Assembly (NCBI GenBank): GCA_902538085.1
Contig: CACBDV010000002.1
Span: 62,001-126,000, forward strand
DNA from: an uncultured Alphaproteobacteria bacterium
Lineage (GTDB): Bacteria; Pseudomonadota; Alphaproteobacteria; HIMB59
Direction of reading: 5' to 3'
DNA: 64,000 bases
The stretch's first letter is position 1, and every line of letters begins with the position of its first letter. Positions 53,276 through 61,941 of the stretch are shown piece after piece. The translations under genes and the position numbers were made by a program. The notes under the pieces were generated by a model that was not told where the DNA came from, did not search any database, and saw nothing but the letters and a program-made list of their open reading frames with translations.

Positions 53276-54313
53276 TCAGTGACAATCCTTAATTGAATTT
53301 GCAATTCCATTAATTAATTCACTATACATTGAAGGTCCAGCATCTATATAAGCTCCCAAAGGATCCATTACACCAGTAGAAATTTTCATATCATTCCCAA
53401 TAGTTTCAATTATTTTTGGATTATATTGAGGTTCAGAAAAAATACATTTAATACCTTTGTCATTTATAACATCTTGTATATCTGCTATTTGTTTAGCTCC
53501 TGGTAAAACATCTGGATTTAACGTCAATGCTCCAGCAGGAATTACTCCAAATCTTTTCTCAAAGTATTGGTAAGCGTCATGAAATACAATATAGCTAATA
53601 TCTTTTGATAATTCTTTTTCTACACTATTGATTAAATTATCTAGTTCCAATGTTGCCCCTGCAGTATTAACTGAATATTGTCTTTGACCATCTGGATCTA
53701 TTTTAATTAATTCATCTCGGATAATTTTAACCATTTCTTTGGCATTTTCTGGGTCTAGCCAAATGTGTGGATCAAACTCACCGTGTGCATGCGCATGTGG
53801 GTTCTTGTGATCGTCATCGTGACCTTCATGTTCATCTTCATGGCCATCATGATCATCATCGTGATCGTCGTCCTTGTGACCATGATCATCATCATCCTCA
53901 TGGCCTTCATGTTCATCTTCATGGCCATCATGATCATCAAAAATATTTTTTTCTCTAAATTTTAATTTTTCTATAGATGATAGCTCCATAAATGAAATAA
54001 CTTGTGCTTTCTCAGCAAGTGAGTCTAAAGGTTTTTCCATAAAAGCCTCTAAATCCTCGCCAATCCAAAAAATAATATCAGCTTCTTCAATCATTTTTGC
54101 ATGAGATGGTTTAAAAACAAATGTGTGAGGATTATTTGTACCTTCAATAATTAATTGAGGTTCTCCTCTTGTTTCCATAATTCTTGATATCAAAGAATGC
54201 AAAGGCTTTATTGTAGTGACTACTTTAATGTCCGTTTTCACATCTGCATGAGAATTAAAACTTAAAAGTAAAAAAGAAAGTCCGAAAAATATTGATCTTT
54301 TGAACAAATTCAT
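53276..54313 (-). CDS. znuA: Zinc ABC transporter substrate-binding protein ZnuA
   Basis: This 345-residue protein from the ATG at 54313 has a clean signal peptide (LFKRSIFFGLSFLLLSFNSHA) and is preceded by GAGGTGG. An upstream in-frame start at 54364 would fall inside the Zur boxes. Zinc ligands are seen in NPHTF, DPHIWLDP, VFHDAYQYF and late SEPQYNP. A His/Asp/Glu-rich loop of about 50 residues lies after the first domain and likely gathers zinc. The DNA of that loop contains a 35-bp perfect direct repeat with 81-bp period. Confidence 0.95.
   Translation of the reverse strand: MNLFKRSIFFGLSFLLLSFNSHADVKTDIKVVTTIKPLHSLISRIMETRGEPQLIIEGTNNPHTFVFKPSHAKMIEEADIIFWIGEDLEAFMEKPLDSLAEKAQVISFMELSSIEKLKFREKNIFDDHDGHEDEHEGHEDDDDHGHKDDDHDDDHDGHEDEHEGHDDDHKNPHAHAHGEFDPHIWLDPENAKEMVKIIRDELIKIDPDGQRQYSVNTAGATLELDNLINSVEKELSKDISYIVFHDAYQYFEKRFGVIPAGALTLNPDVLPGAKQIADIQDVINDKGIKCIFSEPQYNPKIIETIGNDMKISTGVMDPLGAYIDAGPSMYSELINGIANSIKDCH
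53823..53938. repeat. 35-bp direct repeat in the znuA His-rich loop
   Basis: The same 35 bp, beginning CCTTCATGTTCATCTTCATG, occurs at 53823-53857 and 53904-53938, 81 bp (27 codons) apart. It encodes the HDGHEDEHEGH unit twice. In-frame gain or loss by recombination or slippage would change the number of metal-binding residues without breaking the gene. Confidence 0.9.
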
Positions 54314-54331
54314 ATTAATTACCACCTCTAA

Positions 54332-54363
54332 TGTTATACTATTACATATGTAATAATATAACA
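54332..54363. promoter_or_regulatory. Two tandem Zur boxes between znuA and znuC
   Basis: TGTTATACTATTACA (54332-54346) and TGTAATAATATAACA (54349-54363) are near-perfect palindromes, each one mismatch away from the TGTTATAnTATAACA core of alphaproteobacterial Zur operators. They are separated by 2 bp in the 73-bp gap between the divergent znuA and znuCB-zur starts, so one site set can repress both directions when zinc is sufficient. Confidence 0.88.
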
Positions 54364-54386
54364 CTATTAATAAGTCAAATTAAAAA

Positions 54387-55139
54387 ATGAATAACAGTCT
54401 GGTTGAATTAAATAATTGTGGGGTCTTTAGAAATCAAAAATGGTTAGTGAGGGGTGTTTCCTTAAAAGTCTCACAAGGAGAAATTGTAACACTAATCGGA
54501 CCCAATGGGTCAGGTAAATCAACTACTGCTAAAATGTCTTTAGATATTTTAAAACCTGATGAAGGTACAAACACAATTAAAAAAGATATTAGAATTTCAT
54601 ATGTACCACAAAAAATTTCAATTGATTGGTCTTTACCCTTGAGGTCAATAGATTTTGTTAATTTAGTAACAAAACATAAAACTAGTGAAATCAATGATGC
54701 ACTTGGAATTACTGGTATCCAACATCTAATTAATGAAGATGTAAGAAATTTATCAGGAGGTGAATTTCAACGATTACTTATGGCCCGTGCCATAGCTAAA
54801 GAACCCCATTTTCTTGTATTAGATGAACCTGTTCAAGGGGTAGACTATTCTGGAGAGATTGCTTTATACAAAACAATCCAAGAAATTGTAAAAAAAATTA
54901 ATTGTGGCATTCTTTTGATATCGCATAACTTACATGTAGTTATGTCTCAAACTGATTATGTTATTTGTCTTAATGGGCATGTTTGCTGTTCTGGTATTCC
55001 CAGTTCAGTTATAAAAGATCAAGAATACATTAAGCTATTTGGTAGTAATATTGATCCTACTTTATCGCTGTATAAGCATAATCATGATCATCATCATTTA
55101 CCTGATGGAAGCATAAAAGAGGCGGATAAAAATAAATAA
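54387..55139 (+). CDS. znuC: Zinc ABC transporter ATP-binding protein ZnuC
   Basis: This 250-residue ATPase has Walker A GPNGSGKST near residues 38-46, signature LSGGEFQR near residues 127-134 and Walker B FLVLDEP. The C-terminus ends in a His-rich tail (HNHDHHH), common in ZnuC. The stop overlaps the znuB start by 1 nt. Confidence 0.95.
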   Translation: MNNSLVELNNCGVFRNQKWLVRGVSLKVSQGEIVTLIGPNGSGKSTTAKMSLDILKPDEGTNTIKKDIRISYVPQKISIDWSLPLRSIDFVNLVTKHKTSEINDALGITGIQHLINEDVRNLSGGEFQRLLMARAIAKEPHFLVLDEPVQGVDYSGEIALYKTIQEIVKKINCGILLISHNLHVVMSQTDYVICLNGHVCCSGIPSSVIKDQEYIKLFGSNIDPTLSLYKHNHDHHHLPDGSIKEADKNK

Positions 55140-55960
55140 TGTTTGATGATTTTATTATCAGAGCGTTTGTAGCAGGTATTGGTTTAGCATTAATTACAGG
55201 CCCACTTGGATGTTTTATTATTTGGAGGAGATTATCTTATTTTGGTGACACAATCGCCCACTCTGCATTGTTGGGTGTTGTTATCGCTTATGCAATGAAT
55301 TTTAATCTGATCATTGCAGTTTTTGCTGTTTCTTGCTTTATTGCTTTGTCACTACTTTTCTTACAAAAACGAACCAATCTACCTGATGATGCATTACTAG
55401 GTCTTTTAGCACATTCAGTTTTAGCAATTGGTTTAGTTTTATTAGGTATACTTTCGTTTATAAGAATTGATCTTATGGGTCTTCTTTTTGGTGATATTTT
55501 ATCAGTAAACATCACTGATGTTTTGTTTGTTTGGGTTGGTGGAAGCATTGTTTTGATAGTGTTAATACTAATTTGGAGGCCTCTATTTGCTGCAACTGTA
55601 AATTTAGAATTAGCTAAAGCAGAAGGTTTAAATGCTGATCTAGCTAATGCTATTTTTACAATTCTAATTGCCAGCGTAATAGCAATTTCAATTAAAATTG
55701 TTGGTATATTATTAATTACAGGTCTTCTAATAATACCTGCTGCTGCCTCTAGAAATTTATCATCTACCCCTATACAAATGGCAATAATTTCTTCAGTTAT
55801 AGGACTTGTTTCAGTTGTACTCGGATTACAAACTTCAATGATTTGGAATTCTCCGACAGGTCCAACTATACTAGCAATAGCCTTAGGTGTCTTTACCTTA
55901 AGTCTAATACCTCTGAAAAAATTGCTAATTTCAAAAAAAAAAATAGAATTGTCAAATTAA
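55139..55960 (+). CDS. znuB: Zinc ABC transporter permease ZnuB
   Basis: This 273-residue permease has about eight to nine helices. It has RLSYFGDTIAHSALLGV near the start, and LLIIPAAASRNLSSTP and the final FTLSLIPLKKLLI are typical of the ZnuB/metal ABC-3 family. It is followed after 1 nt by zur. Confidence 0.95.
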   Translation: MFDDFIIRAFVAGIGLALITGPLGCFIIWRRLSYFGDTIAHSALLGVVIAYAMNFNLIIAVFAVSCFIALSLLFLQKRTNLPDDALLGLLAHSVLAIGLVLLGILSFIRIDLMGLLFGDILSVNITDVLFVWVGGSIVLIVLILIWRPLFAATVNLELAKAEGLNADLANAIFTILIASVIAISIKIVGILLITGLLIIPAAASRNLSSTPIQMAIISSVIGLVSVVLGLQTSMIWNSPTGPTILAIALGVFTLSLIPLKKLLISKKKIELSN

Positions 55961-55961
55961 G

Positions 55962-56375
55962 ATGAGTTCAACACATACACATTCTAAAAAAAATCAAAGT
56001 TTGACCAAAAATCAAAGAATTGTTCTTGATCTCTTACAAAACAGTGGTGAGCCTTTAAAGGCATACTTTATATTAGACAGTCTGAAGAAAGAGGGTTTAA
56101 ACTCACCTCTTCAAGTTTACAGAGCTTTAGATAAATTGGTTGAATTAGGAAAAATTCACAAAATTGAGAGTATTAACTCGTTTATAATTTGTAATAACTC
56201 AAACTGTGCGAGCAATACCGCTTTTACCATTTGCGAGAGATGTGGAAAGGTAAAAGAGATTAAAAATAAATATTTAAAGGATAGTGTCAGTGATCTGGTT
56301 AAGGATAATCAATTAGAAATCACAAGGTATAACCTTGAATTTTATGTTTTGTGTAAGTCTTGCAAAATAAATTAA
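55962..56375 (+). CDS. zur: Zinc uptake regulator Zur
   Basis: This 137-residue Fur-family regulator lies directly after znuCB. NQRIVLDLLQ, LQVYRALDKLVELGKIHKI form the winged helix. Cys-x2-Cys pairs FTICERCGK and YVLCKSCK form the structural zinc site, with an extra NCASNTAF region for sensing. It starts with a His-rich MSSTHTHS. It is expected to repress its own operon through the tandem boxes. Confidence 0.92.
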   Translation: MSSTHTHSKKNQSLTKNQRIVLDLLQNSGEPLKAYFILDSLKKEGLNSPLQVYRALDKLVELGKIHKIESINSFIICNNSNCASNTAFTICERCGKVKEIKNKYLKDSVSDLVKDNQLEITRYNLEFYVLCKSCKIN

Positions 56376-56424
56376 TCAAAAACTAATCCTCAAATAAATC
56401 CCTATTTTATTGCATTTTTGACTA

Positions 56425-56452
56425 TTGACATAAATAAAGACCTATATATATT
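56425..56452 (+). promoter_or_regulatory. Promoter of rplU-rpmA
   Basis: TTGACA (56425-56430) and TATATT (56447-56452) with 16-bp spacing form a near-consensus sigma70-type promoter. The -10 ends 12 nt before the rplU ATG, so the leader would be very short. Confidence 0.7.
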
Positions 56453-56464
56453 GACCGACTTATT

Positions 56465-56989
56465 ATGTACGCAGTTCTTAAATCAGTTGGTAAACAATTT
56501 AAAGTGTCTCCTGGAGATGTTTTAAAGATTGATAAAATAGAGGGTAACGTTGGTGATACAATATCTTTTAAAGATATCGTTGCAGTTGGAAATGGAGATA
56601 AGTTTGAACTTGGTTCTCCAGCTGTAAAAGGTGCTGAAGTATCTGCAAAATTACTGTACCAGACAAGGGACGATAAGATTAGAGTTTTTAGAAAAAACAG
56701 AAGAAAACATTTTCAAAGAACTAAAGGTCATCGTCAATATATCTCTATATTAAAGGTCATGGCAATCAAGTCCGCCATTGGAGAAGAAAGCTTTAAAGAG
56801 CCAGCTAAGAAAGCTGCGCCAAAAGCAGAAACTCCAAAAAAAGTTGAAAAAAAGGCTGAAACTCCAAAAAAAACTGAAGTAAAAGCTACAGAAACAAAAA
56901 AAGTTGAAGCTAAAGCTGAAAAACCTAAAAAGGTCGAGGCTAAAGAAAAAAAGACTGTGAAAAAACAAACAACTGAGGTAAAAAAGTAG
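56465..56989 (+). CDS. rplU: Ribosomal protein bL21 with a long charged tail
   Basis: This 174-residue protein has a normal bL21 (residues 1 to about 103: [18 protein letters not shown] through [15 protein letters not shown]). A 70-residue extension follows that is almost only Lys, Ala, Glu, Pro and Thr, with repeated [12 protein letters not shown] units. The tail is likely disordered and exposed on the ribosome. Similar tails are known in some alphaproteobacterial L21. Confidence 0.95.
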   Translation: MYAVLKSVGKQFKVSPGDVLKIDKIEGNVGDTISFKDIVAVGNGDKFELGSPAVKGAEVSAKLLYQTRDDKIRVFRKNRRKHFQRTKGHRQYISILKVMAIKSAIGEESFKEPAKKAAPKAETPKKVEKKAETPKKTEVKATETKKVEAKAEKPKKVEAKEKKTVKKQTTEVKK

Positions 56990-56993
56990 AAAT

Positions 56994-57239
56994 ATGGCAA
57001 CAAAAAAAGCAGGTGGAAGTTCCAAAAACGGAAGAGACTCGGCTGGTAGAAGGCTTGGAGTTAAAAAGTTTGGTGGCGAACACGTAATTCCTGGAAATAT
57101 TATTGTTCGTCAGCGTGGTACAAAATTTTACCCGGGCGAAAATGTTGGGATTGGAAAAGATCATACTCTTTTCTCCTTAGTTGAAGGCAAAGTTCTGTTT
57201 AAAAAATCTAGAAACAGACAGTTTGTTTGCGTTAACTAA
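56994..57239 (+). CDS. rpmA: Ribosomal protein bL27
   Basis: This 81-residue protein starts [28 protein letters not shown], the bL27 N-terminus that reaches the peptidyl-transferase centre. It follows rplU by 4 nt. Confidence 0.97.
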   Translation: MATKKAGGSSKNGRDSAGRRLGVKKFGGEHVIPGNIIVRQRGTKFYPGENVGIGKDHTLFSLVEGKVLFKKSRNRQFVCVN

Positions 57240-57271
57240 ACCCACTTAAAAAAACTTCAAATTAAACTGTT

Positions 57272-58258
57272 ATGGCATTTATAGATAAAGCAAAAATATA
57301 TATTAAATCAGGAAATGGTGGACACGGCGCTCTTAGTTTTCGAAGAGAAAAATTTGTAGAGTACGGAGGCCCCAATGGTGGAAATGGTGGAAAAGGTGGT
57401 GATGTTATTTTTCGAGGAAATAAAGGAATCAACACTCTTCAAAGATATCGTTTTAACCAACATCATAATGCACAAAATGGTATGGGTGGTGCTGGTCAAT
57501 TAAAAACTGGCGCAAGCGGTAAAGATCTTATTTTAGACGTCCCTTGTGGAACTGAGATATACACCGAAGACATGAGTATTAAAATTCATGAGATTTTAAA
57601 AGATGATGAAACTTATCATTTTTTAAGAGGAGGTCAGGGAGGCAAAGGCAATGCTCACTTTAAAAGTTCTACTAATAGAGCACCTCGTAAGTTCCAACAA
57701 GGAGAAAAAGGACAAGAGTCAACTGTCAGATTAAAGCTGAAAATATTAGCTGATGTTGGTTTGGTGGGAATGCCAAATGCAGGTAAATCTTCAATTTTAA
57801 ATTTTGTAACGAATGCTAAGTCAAAAGTTGCTGATTATGCCTTTACAACACTTCATCCACACATCGGAATGGTTCAAAAAGAAGATCTTGAATTTGTATT
57901 AGCAGATATACCTGGACTCATAGAACATGCGAGCGATGGGAAAGGACTAGGTCATGATTTCTTATCACATGTTGAAAGGTGTAAAATTTTAATTCACGTC
58001 GTAGATATCACTGAAGAAAAACCTTTTGAAAATTATAAAGTTATTCGACAAGAACTTTTAAATTATGGGGGTAAAATAGAACAAAAAAAAGAAATTATTG
58101 CACTAAATAAGATTGAAATTGCTGATCAGAAAAGGGTTGAGGAAATTAAAAAAGAATTTGAGACTTTAAATCAAGAGGTTAAATTGATTTCAGCTGCAAC
58201 AGGCCATCAATTAGATCAATTAACAAATTTATGTTTAGAATATTTACAAGATGAATAA
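57272..58258 (+). CDS. obgE: GTPase ObgE/CgtA
   Basis: This 328-residue GTPase helps 50S ribosome assembly. The glycine-rich Obg fold covers residues 1 to about 158 (GGPNGGNGGKGGDV and others). The G domain follows, with GMPNAGKSS as the P-loop, DIPGLIEHASDGKGLGHDFLSHVERC as switch II, and NKIE as the base-specific loop. The optional C-terminal OCT domain is absent. It overlaps proB by 8 nt. Confidence 0.97.
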   Translation: MAFIDKAKIYIKSGNGGHGALSFRREKFVEYGGPNGGNGGKGGDVIFRGNKGINTLQRYRFNQHHNAQNGMGGAGQLKTGASGKDLILDVPCGTEIYTEDMSIKIHEILKDDETYHFLRGGQGGKGNAHFKSSTNRAPRKFQQGEKGQESTVRLKLKILADVGLVGMPNAGKSSILNFVTNAKSKVADYAFTTLHPHIGMVQKEDLEFVLADIPGLIEHASDGKGLGHDFLSHVERCKILIHVVDITEEKPFENYKVIRQELLNYGGKIEQKKEIIALNKIEIADQKRVEEIKKEFETLNQEVKLISAATGHQLDQLTNLCLEYLQDE

Positions 58259-59369
58259 AAAATTTTTAGAGTTAGCAAAAAAATCAAAAGTTATTGTCAT
58301 TAAAGTTGGCTCAAATATTTTAGTTAATGAAAAGCATGTGCTGAGGAGAAAATGGCTAAACTCCCTCATTGAAGATGTGAAAGAACTCCAAAAGAGAGGT
58401 TCTAAGATAGTAATTGTCTCATCTGGTGCAATCGCTTTAGGTAGGAATATACTCTCAAAAAAAAAGTTGACTAATTTGCATGAAAAACAGGCTGCTGCAT
58501 CAATAGGTCAAATACAACTCTCGCAACAATGGCAAAAAGCTTTTGCAAAATTAAATATTCAAAGTTCTCAAATTTTAATAACAGCTGAAGATTTAAACGA
58601 AAGAAGAAAATATTTGAACATCAGAAATACAATTTACTCCCTCATGGATTTAAATGTTATTCCAATAATTAATGAAAATGATACTACCTCGACAGAAGAA
58701 ATTCGTTTTGGAGATAATGATAAACTTTCAGCTATGATTGCAAATGCCCTTTCAGCTGAGTTATTAATTTTATTATCTGATGTCAATGGTCTGTATACTG
58801 CAAATCCTAAAAAATCATTGCAAGCTAAACTGATTACATCTGTTGAAGAGGTTGATCAACAAATAGAAAAATATATTGATAAAGATTTAAGTGAGTTTGG
58901 CTCAGGTGGGATGTTGGCAAAAATCAATGCTGCAAAACTCTGTATTCAATCCGGATCCACCATGATCATATCAAATGGTTTGGTGAATAATCCTTTGAGT
59001 AAGATTGATCCTCAATCTTCAACATGGTTTCATCCTTCCAAAAATATTCTGACAAGTCGCCAGCAATGGATTTGGAATAGACCAATACAAAAAGCAATTG
59101 TTCATATTGATGAAGGGGCCTCAAAAGCACTCAAGAAAAATTCAAGTCTGTTGGCAATCGGTGTAAAGTCAATCGATGGAAAGTTTTATCGTGGTGATAC
59201 TGTTTCGATTCATTACAATAGAAAAGAATTAGCTAGGGGTATGATTAATTATGATTTTCAGGAAATGGATAAAATAAAAGGTAAAAAATCATCAGAATTC
59301 AGTGAAATTCTTGGTTTTGTCCGAGAGGATGAGATAGTTCATAAAGATAACTTGGTGAGATCGAGATGA
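58251..59369 (+). CDS. proB: Glutamate 5-kinase
   Basis: This 372-residue enzyme makes the first phosphorylated intermediate of proline synthesis. The amino-acid kinase domain shows VIKVGSNIL and IVSSGAIALGRNIL, NENDTTSTEEIRFGDNDKLSAMIAN, and LLSDVNGLYTANP. The C-terminal PUA domain begins near residue 280. The ATG for proA overlaps the stop by 4 nt. Confidence 0.97.
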   Translation: MNKKFLELAKKSKVIVIKVGSNILVNEKHVLRRKWLNSLIEDVKELQKRGSKIVIVSSGAIALGRNILSKKKLTNLHEKQAAASIGQIQLSQQWQKAFAKLNIQSSQILITAEDLNERRKYLNIRNTIYSLMDLNVIPIINENDTTSTEEIRFGDNDKLSAMIANALSAELLILLSDVNGLYTANPKKSLQAKLITSVEEVDQQIEKYIDKDLSEFGSGGMLAKINAAKLCIQSGSTMIISNGLVNNPLSKIDPQSSTWFHPSKNILTSRQQWIWNRPIQKAIVHIDEGASKALKKNSSLLAIGVKSIDGKFYRGDTVSIHYNRKELARGMINYDFQEMDKIKGKKSSEFSEILGFVREDEIVHKDNLVRSR

Positions 59370-60619
59370 GTGACTATTTTCAAGAAATTTTAAACCATTC
59401 GAAGAGGGCATCGAGTGCCATGTCCAAACTATCTGCAGAGGATAGAAGTAGAATTTTAATGAATATTAGTGGTTTTCTATTATCTAATAAAAATGAAATT
59501 CTAAAAGCTAATCAAGCAGATGTAGAAAGAGCTAAATCTAATAATATTTCTGCACCTATGATTAATAGATTAGTTTTGACCTCAGAAAAAATAGACCAAC
59601 TATCTCGTGACGTAGAGAAAATAGCTCAAATGCAAGATCCACTTGATCAAACTTTAGAAAGTTGGACCAATGCCACTAATGGGTTGCAATTTACAAAAGT
59701 CTCAGTGCCTATTGGTGTGATTGGTATTATTTATGAGTCTCGACCTAATGTCACAATAGACGCTGCATGTCTTTGCCTTAGATCTGGAAATATTTCTATT
59801 CTTAGAGGCGGCTCTGAGTGTATCGAAACTAATAAAAAACTTTATGAGTGCATTCAAGATGCTTTAAAAGATTTAAATTTTGATACTCATCTTGTCTGTT
59901 TTATTCAAAATACTGATCGTAGTTTTGTTGAAGAGTTGTTAAAAGCTGAAGGAGATGTAGATGTGATTATCCCTCGTGGGGGAAAATCGTTAATTGAAAC
60001 AATTTCTAAAAATTCAAAAGTTCCTACAATTAAACATTTGGAAGGTTTGTGTCATACTTTTTGGGATGAAGGATATGATAAAGATAAAGCCATTGAGGTC
60101 ATCGCAAATGCCAAGCTGAGAAGACCTGAGATTTGTGGTGCAACAGAGACTTTACTTATACACTCTAATAATTCAGCAGCAGATATTTCGTCTGTTTTAG
60201 ATAATTTAAAATCACATGGATGTGAAATTATTGGATGTAGTAGCCTCAAAGATATTTATTCAATCGATAGAGACGCAACAGAAGAAGATTGGTCAACTGA
60301 ATATCTAGATAAGAAAATTACAGTAAAACTAGTTGATAATGTTGAAGAATGTGTAGAGCATATAAACAAATATTCTAGTGGACATACCGAGAGCTGTTTA
60401 AGTAACAATCAACAATCTATAGAGTATTTCTTTCAAAACTGTAAAAGTGCCATTTTAATGAATAATGCTTCCACTCAATTTGCTGATGGTGGAGAATTCG
60501 GATTTGGAGCAGAAATAGGTATTTCTACTGACAAGCTTCATGTGAGAGGGCCAGTAGGAGCAAAACACCTAACAACATTTAAATATCAAGTAATAGGCAA
60601 TCACACCACTAGGCCTTAA
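59366..60619 (+). CDS. proA: Glutamate-5-semialdehyde dehydrogenase
   Basis: This 417-residue NADPH-dependent reductase is the second step of proline synthesis. IGVIGIIYESRPNVTIDAA is the ALDH N-terminal signature; the catalytic Cys lies in RRPEICGATETLL, and the late NNASTQFADGGEFGFGAEIGIST is complete. Its stop overlaps the start of the next gene by 1 nt. Confidence 0.97.
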   Translation: MSDYFQEILNHSKRASSAMSKLSAEDRSRILMNISGFLLSNKNEILKANQADVERAKSNNISAPMINRLVLTSEKIDQLSRDVEKIAQMQDPLDQTLESWTNATNGLQFTKVSVPIGVIGIIYESRPNVTIDAACLCLRSGNISILRGGSECIETNKKLYECIQDALKDLNFDTHLVCFIQNTDRSFVEELLKAEGDVDVIIPRGGKSLIETISKNSKVPTIKHLEGLCHTFWDEGYDKDKAIEVIANAKLRRPEICGATETLLIHSNNSAADISSVLDNLKSHGCEIIGCSSLKDIYSIDRDATEEDWSTEYLDKKITVKLVDNVEECVEHINKYSSGHTESCLSNNQQSIEYFFQNCKSAILMNNASTQFADGGEFGFGAEIGISTDKLHVRGPVGAKHLTTFKYQVIGNHTTRP

Positions 60620-61032
60620 TGGAATTCCGTAATAATTTTCAAGAATTAAAATCTCAGATCGAATATCTTAGCTCTTTGAACAAAGAGGATGTTACTCATA
60701 TAATCAAATCTTCAATATATGAGTTAGAAAGTTTAAAATTTTTCAATGAAGAAGAATTAAATGAAATTAATAAAGTGACTCTTATAAGCGAGCCCTTTAA
60801 TAACCTTTTCTTTAAATATAACAAAGAGCGTTTGATAAACAAAGGTGTGGTTTACATAGAGGAAGAAAATGATTTGCAATTTATTATATCCTTATTTTAT
60901 TTTTTTAAACAAAGAGTGCCGATTTTATTTCTTACAAGTTCAAAATTACAATTACAATTTATAGATATTCTAAACAAATTCCTCGAGGAAAATGGTGTCT
61001 CTAAAAAATTTTTGAGGAAAATAGATGAATAG
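60619..61032 (+). CDS. Unknown 137-residue protein (possible remnant aldehyde-dehydrogenase half)
   Basis: It is not recognised directly. By eye its order of motifs follows the N-terminal part of the preceding ProA: LSSLNKEDVTHIIKSSIYELES matches MSKLSAEDRSRILMNISGFLLS, and KGVVYIEEENDLQFI...VPILFLTSSK falls where ProA has IGIIYESRPNVTID...ISILRGGSE. The catalytic half is missing. It is tightly coupled to proA (1-nt overlap) and nadD (8-nt overlap), so it is expressed and kept in frame. A repurposed or decaying ALDH fragment is the best idea, but similarity is weak. Confidence 0.6.
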   Translation: MEFRNNFQELKSQIEYLSSLNKEDVTHIIKSSIYELESLKFFNEEELNEINKVTLISEPFNNLFFKYNKERLINKGVVYIEEENDLQFIISLFYFFKQRVPILFLTSSKLQLQFIDILNKFLEENGVSKKFLRKIDE

Positions 61033-61582
61033 AAAGATTGGACTGTATGGTGGATTTTTTAATCCCTTACACGAGGGACACGTTCATGTAATAGAAAGTT
61101 CAATAAAAAGTTTAAATCTGAAAAAACTATTTATCCTTCCCACTTATCAAAATCCTCTTAAAGCTAATCAAAATTTAAACTCAATAAATTCTCAATTATC
61201 AAATATCCGATCAAAAATTAAAGAGCCGTTAGTAAAAGTTTCTGACTTTGAACATCGTTATAAAATGAAATGTACCTATGATGTGTTGCAAAAAATTAAG
61301 ACTAAATGTGACCTTAGCTCTTTTTATTTAATTATAGGTCTTGATCAGCTTGGTCATTTTCACAAATGGAAAGAATATGAGTGGATTTTAAAAAATATTA
61401 GTATTTGCGTTATTTATAGACCGAGATATGATGAATTTATTGAAAATTCAACAGTCCAAAAACAATTCTCCCATTTATTTATGCCTAATTTAAATAGTTT
61501 TATTAATTGCTCTACTCCTTGTTTCCATATTCTTGATAATATAGGTGTAGAAATGTCATCTAGTGAGTTACGAAATTCTTAA
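61025..61582 (+). CDS. nadD: Nicotinate-nucleotide adenylyltransferase NadD
   Basis: This 185-residue enzyme makes nicotinate adenine dinucleotide for NAD synthesis. GLYGGFFNPLHEGHVHV holds the nucleotidyltransferase HxGH motif. LIIGLDQLGHFHKWKEYEWILKN and the late VEMSSSELRNS (in place of ISSTxIR) match the family. It overlaps rsfS by 20 nt. Confidence 0.93.
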   Translation: MNRKIGLYGGFFNPLHEGHVHVIESSIKSLNLKKLFILPTYQNPLKANQNLNSINSQLSNIRSKIKEPLVKVSDFEHRYKMKCTYDVLQKIKTKCDLSSFYLIIGLDQLGHFHKWKEYEWILKNISICVIYRPRYDEFIENSTVQKQFSHLFMPNLNSFINCSTPCFHILDNIGVEMSSSELRNS

Positions 61583-61931
61583 TCACGACAAAGACCCCTC
61601 TGTTAAGGCTATAGTCGATAGTCTTGAAGACAATAAGGCTGAAAATATCTCAGTTATTTCTCTCAAAGGAAAGGCAGAATTTGCTGAGTTCATGATCGTT
61701 GCATCCGGGAGATCAAATAAGCATGTAGACTCAGTTTCAGATAAGGTTTACAGATACCTTAAGAAAAATAAACTTTATTGCAATAAACCAGAGGGAAAGC
61801 CCCTTTGCGACTGGACGGTCATTGATGCTGGACATGTTTTAGTGCATATTTTTAGAAATGAAGTCAGAGAAATATACGATTTGGAAAAACTATGGTCTGA
61901 AGACTTTAACACTATCAATACTGCCTCTTAA
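61563..61931 (+). CDS. rsfS: Ribosome silencing factor RsfS
   Basis: This 122-residue protein binds uL14 and blocks joining of ribosomal subunits when nutrients are low. ASGRSNKHVDSVSDKVYRYLKK, GKPLCDWTVIDAGHVLVHIFRNEVREIYDLEKLW are signature segments. The GTG start at 61563 gives a 20-nt overlap with nadD. No rlmH follows, unlike many relatives. Confidence 0.93.
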   Translation: MSYEILNHDKDPSVKAIVDSLEDNKAENISVISLKGKAEFAEFMIVASGRSNKHVDSVSDKVYRYLKKNKLYCNKPEGKPLCDWTVIDAGHVLVHIFRNEVREIYDLEKLWSEDFNTINTAS

Positions 61932-61941
61932 AAAATCAAAT

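Noticed and set aside
53755-53965. Met/His-rich and Val/Ile-rich ORFs over the znuA repeat, on both strands
   Set aside because: They arise from the repetitive His/Asp codons of the ZnuA loop read in other frames.
56734-57025. Phe/Ser-rich ORFs antisense to the L21 tail
   Set aside because: They are the complement of Lys/Glu/Ala-rich codons in the L21 tail; no independent support.
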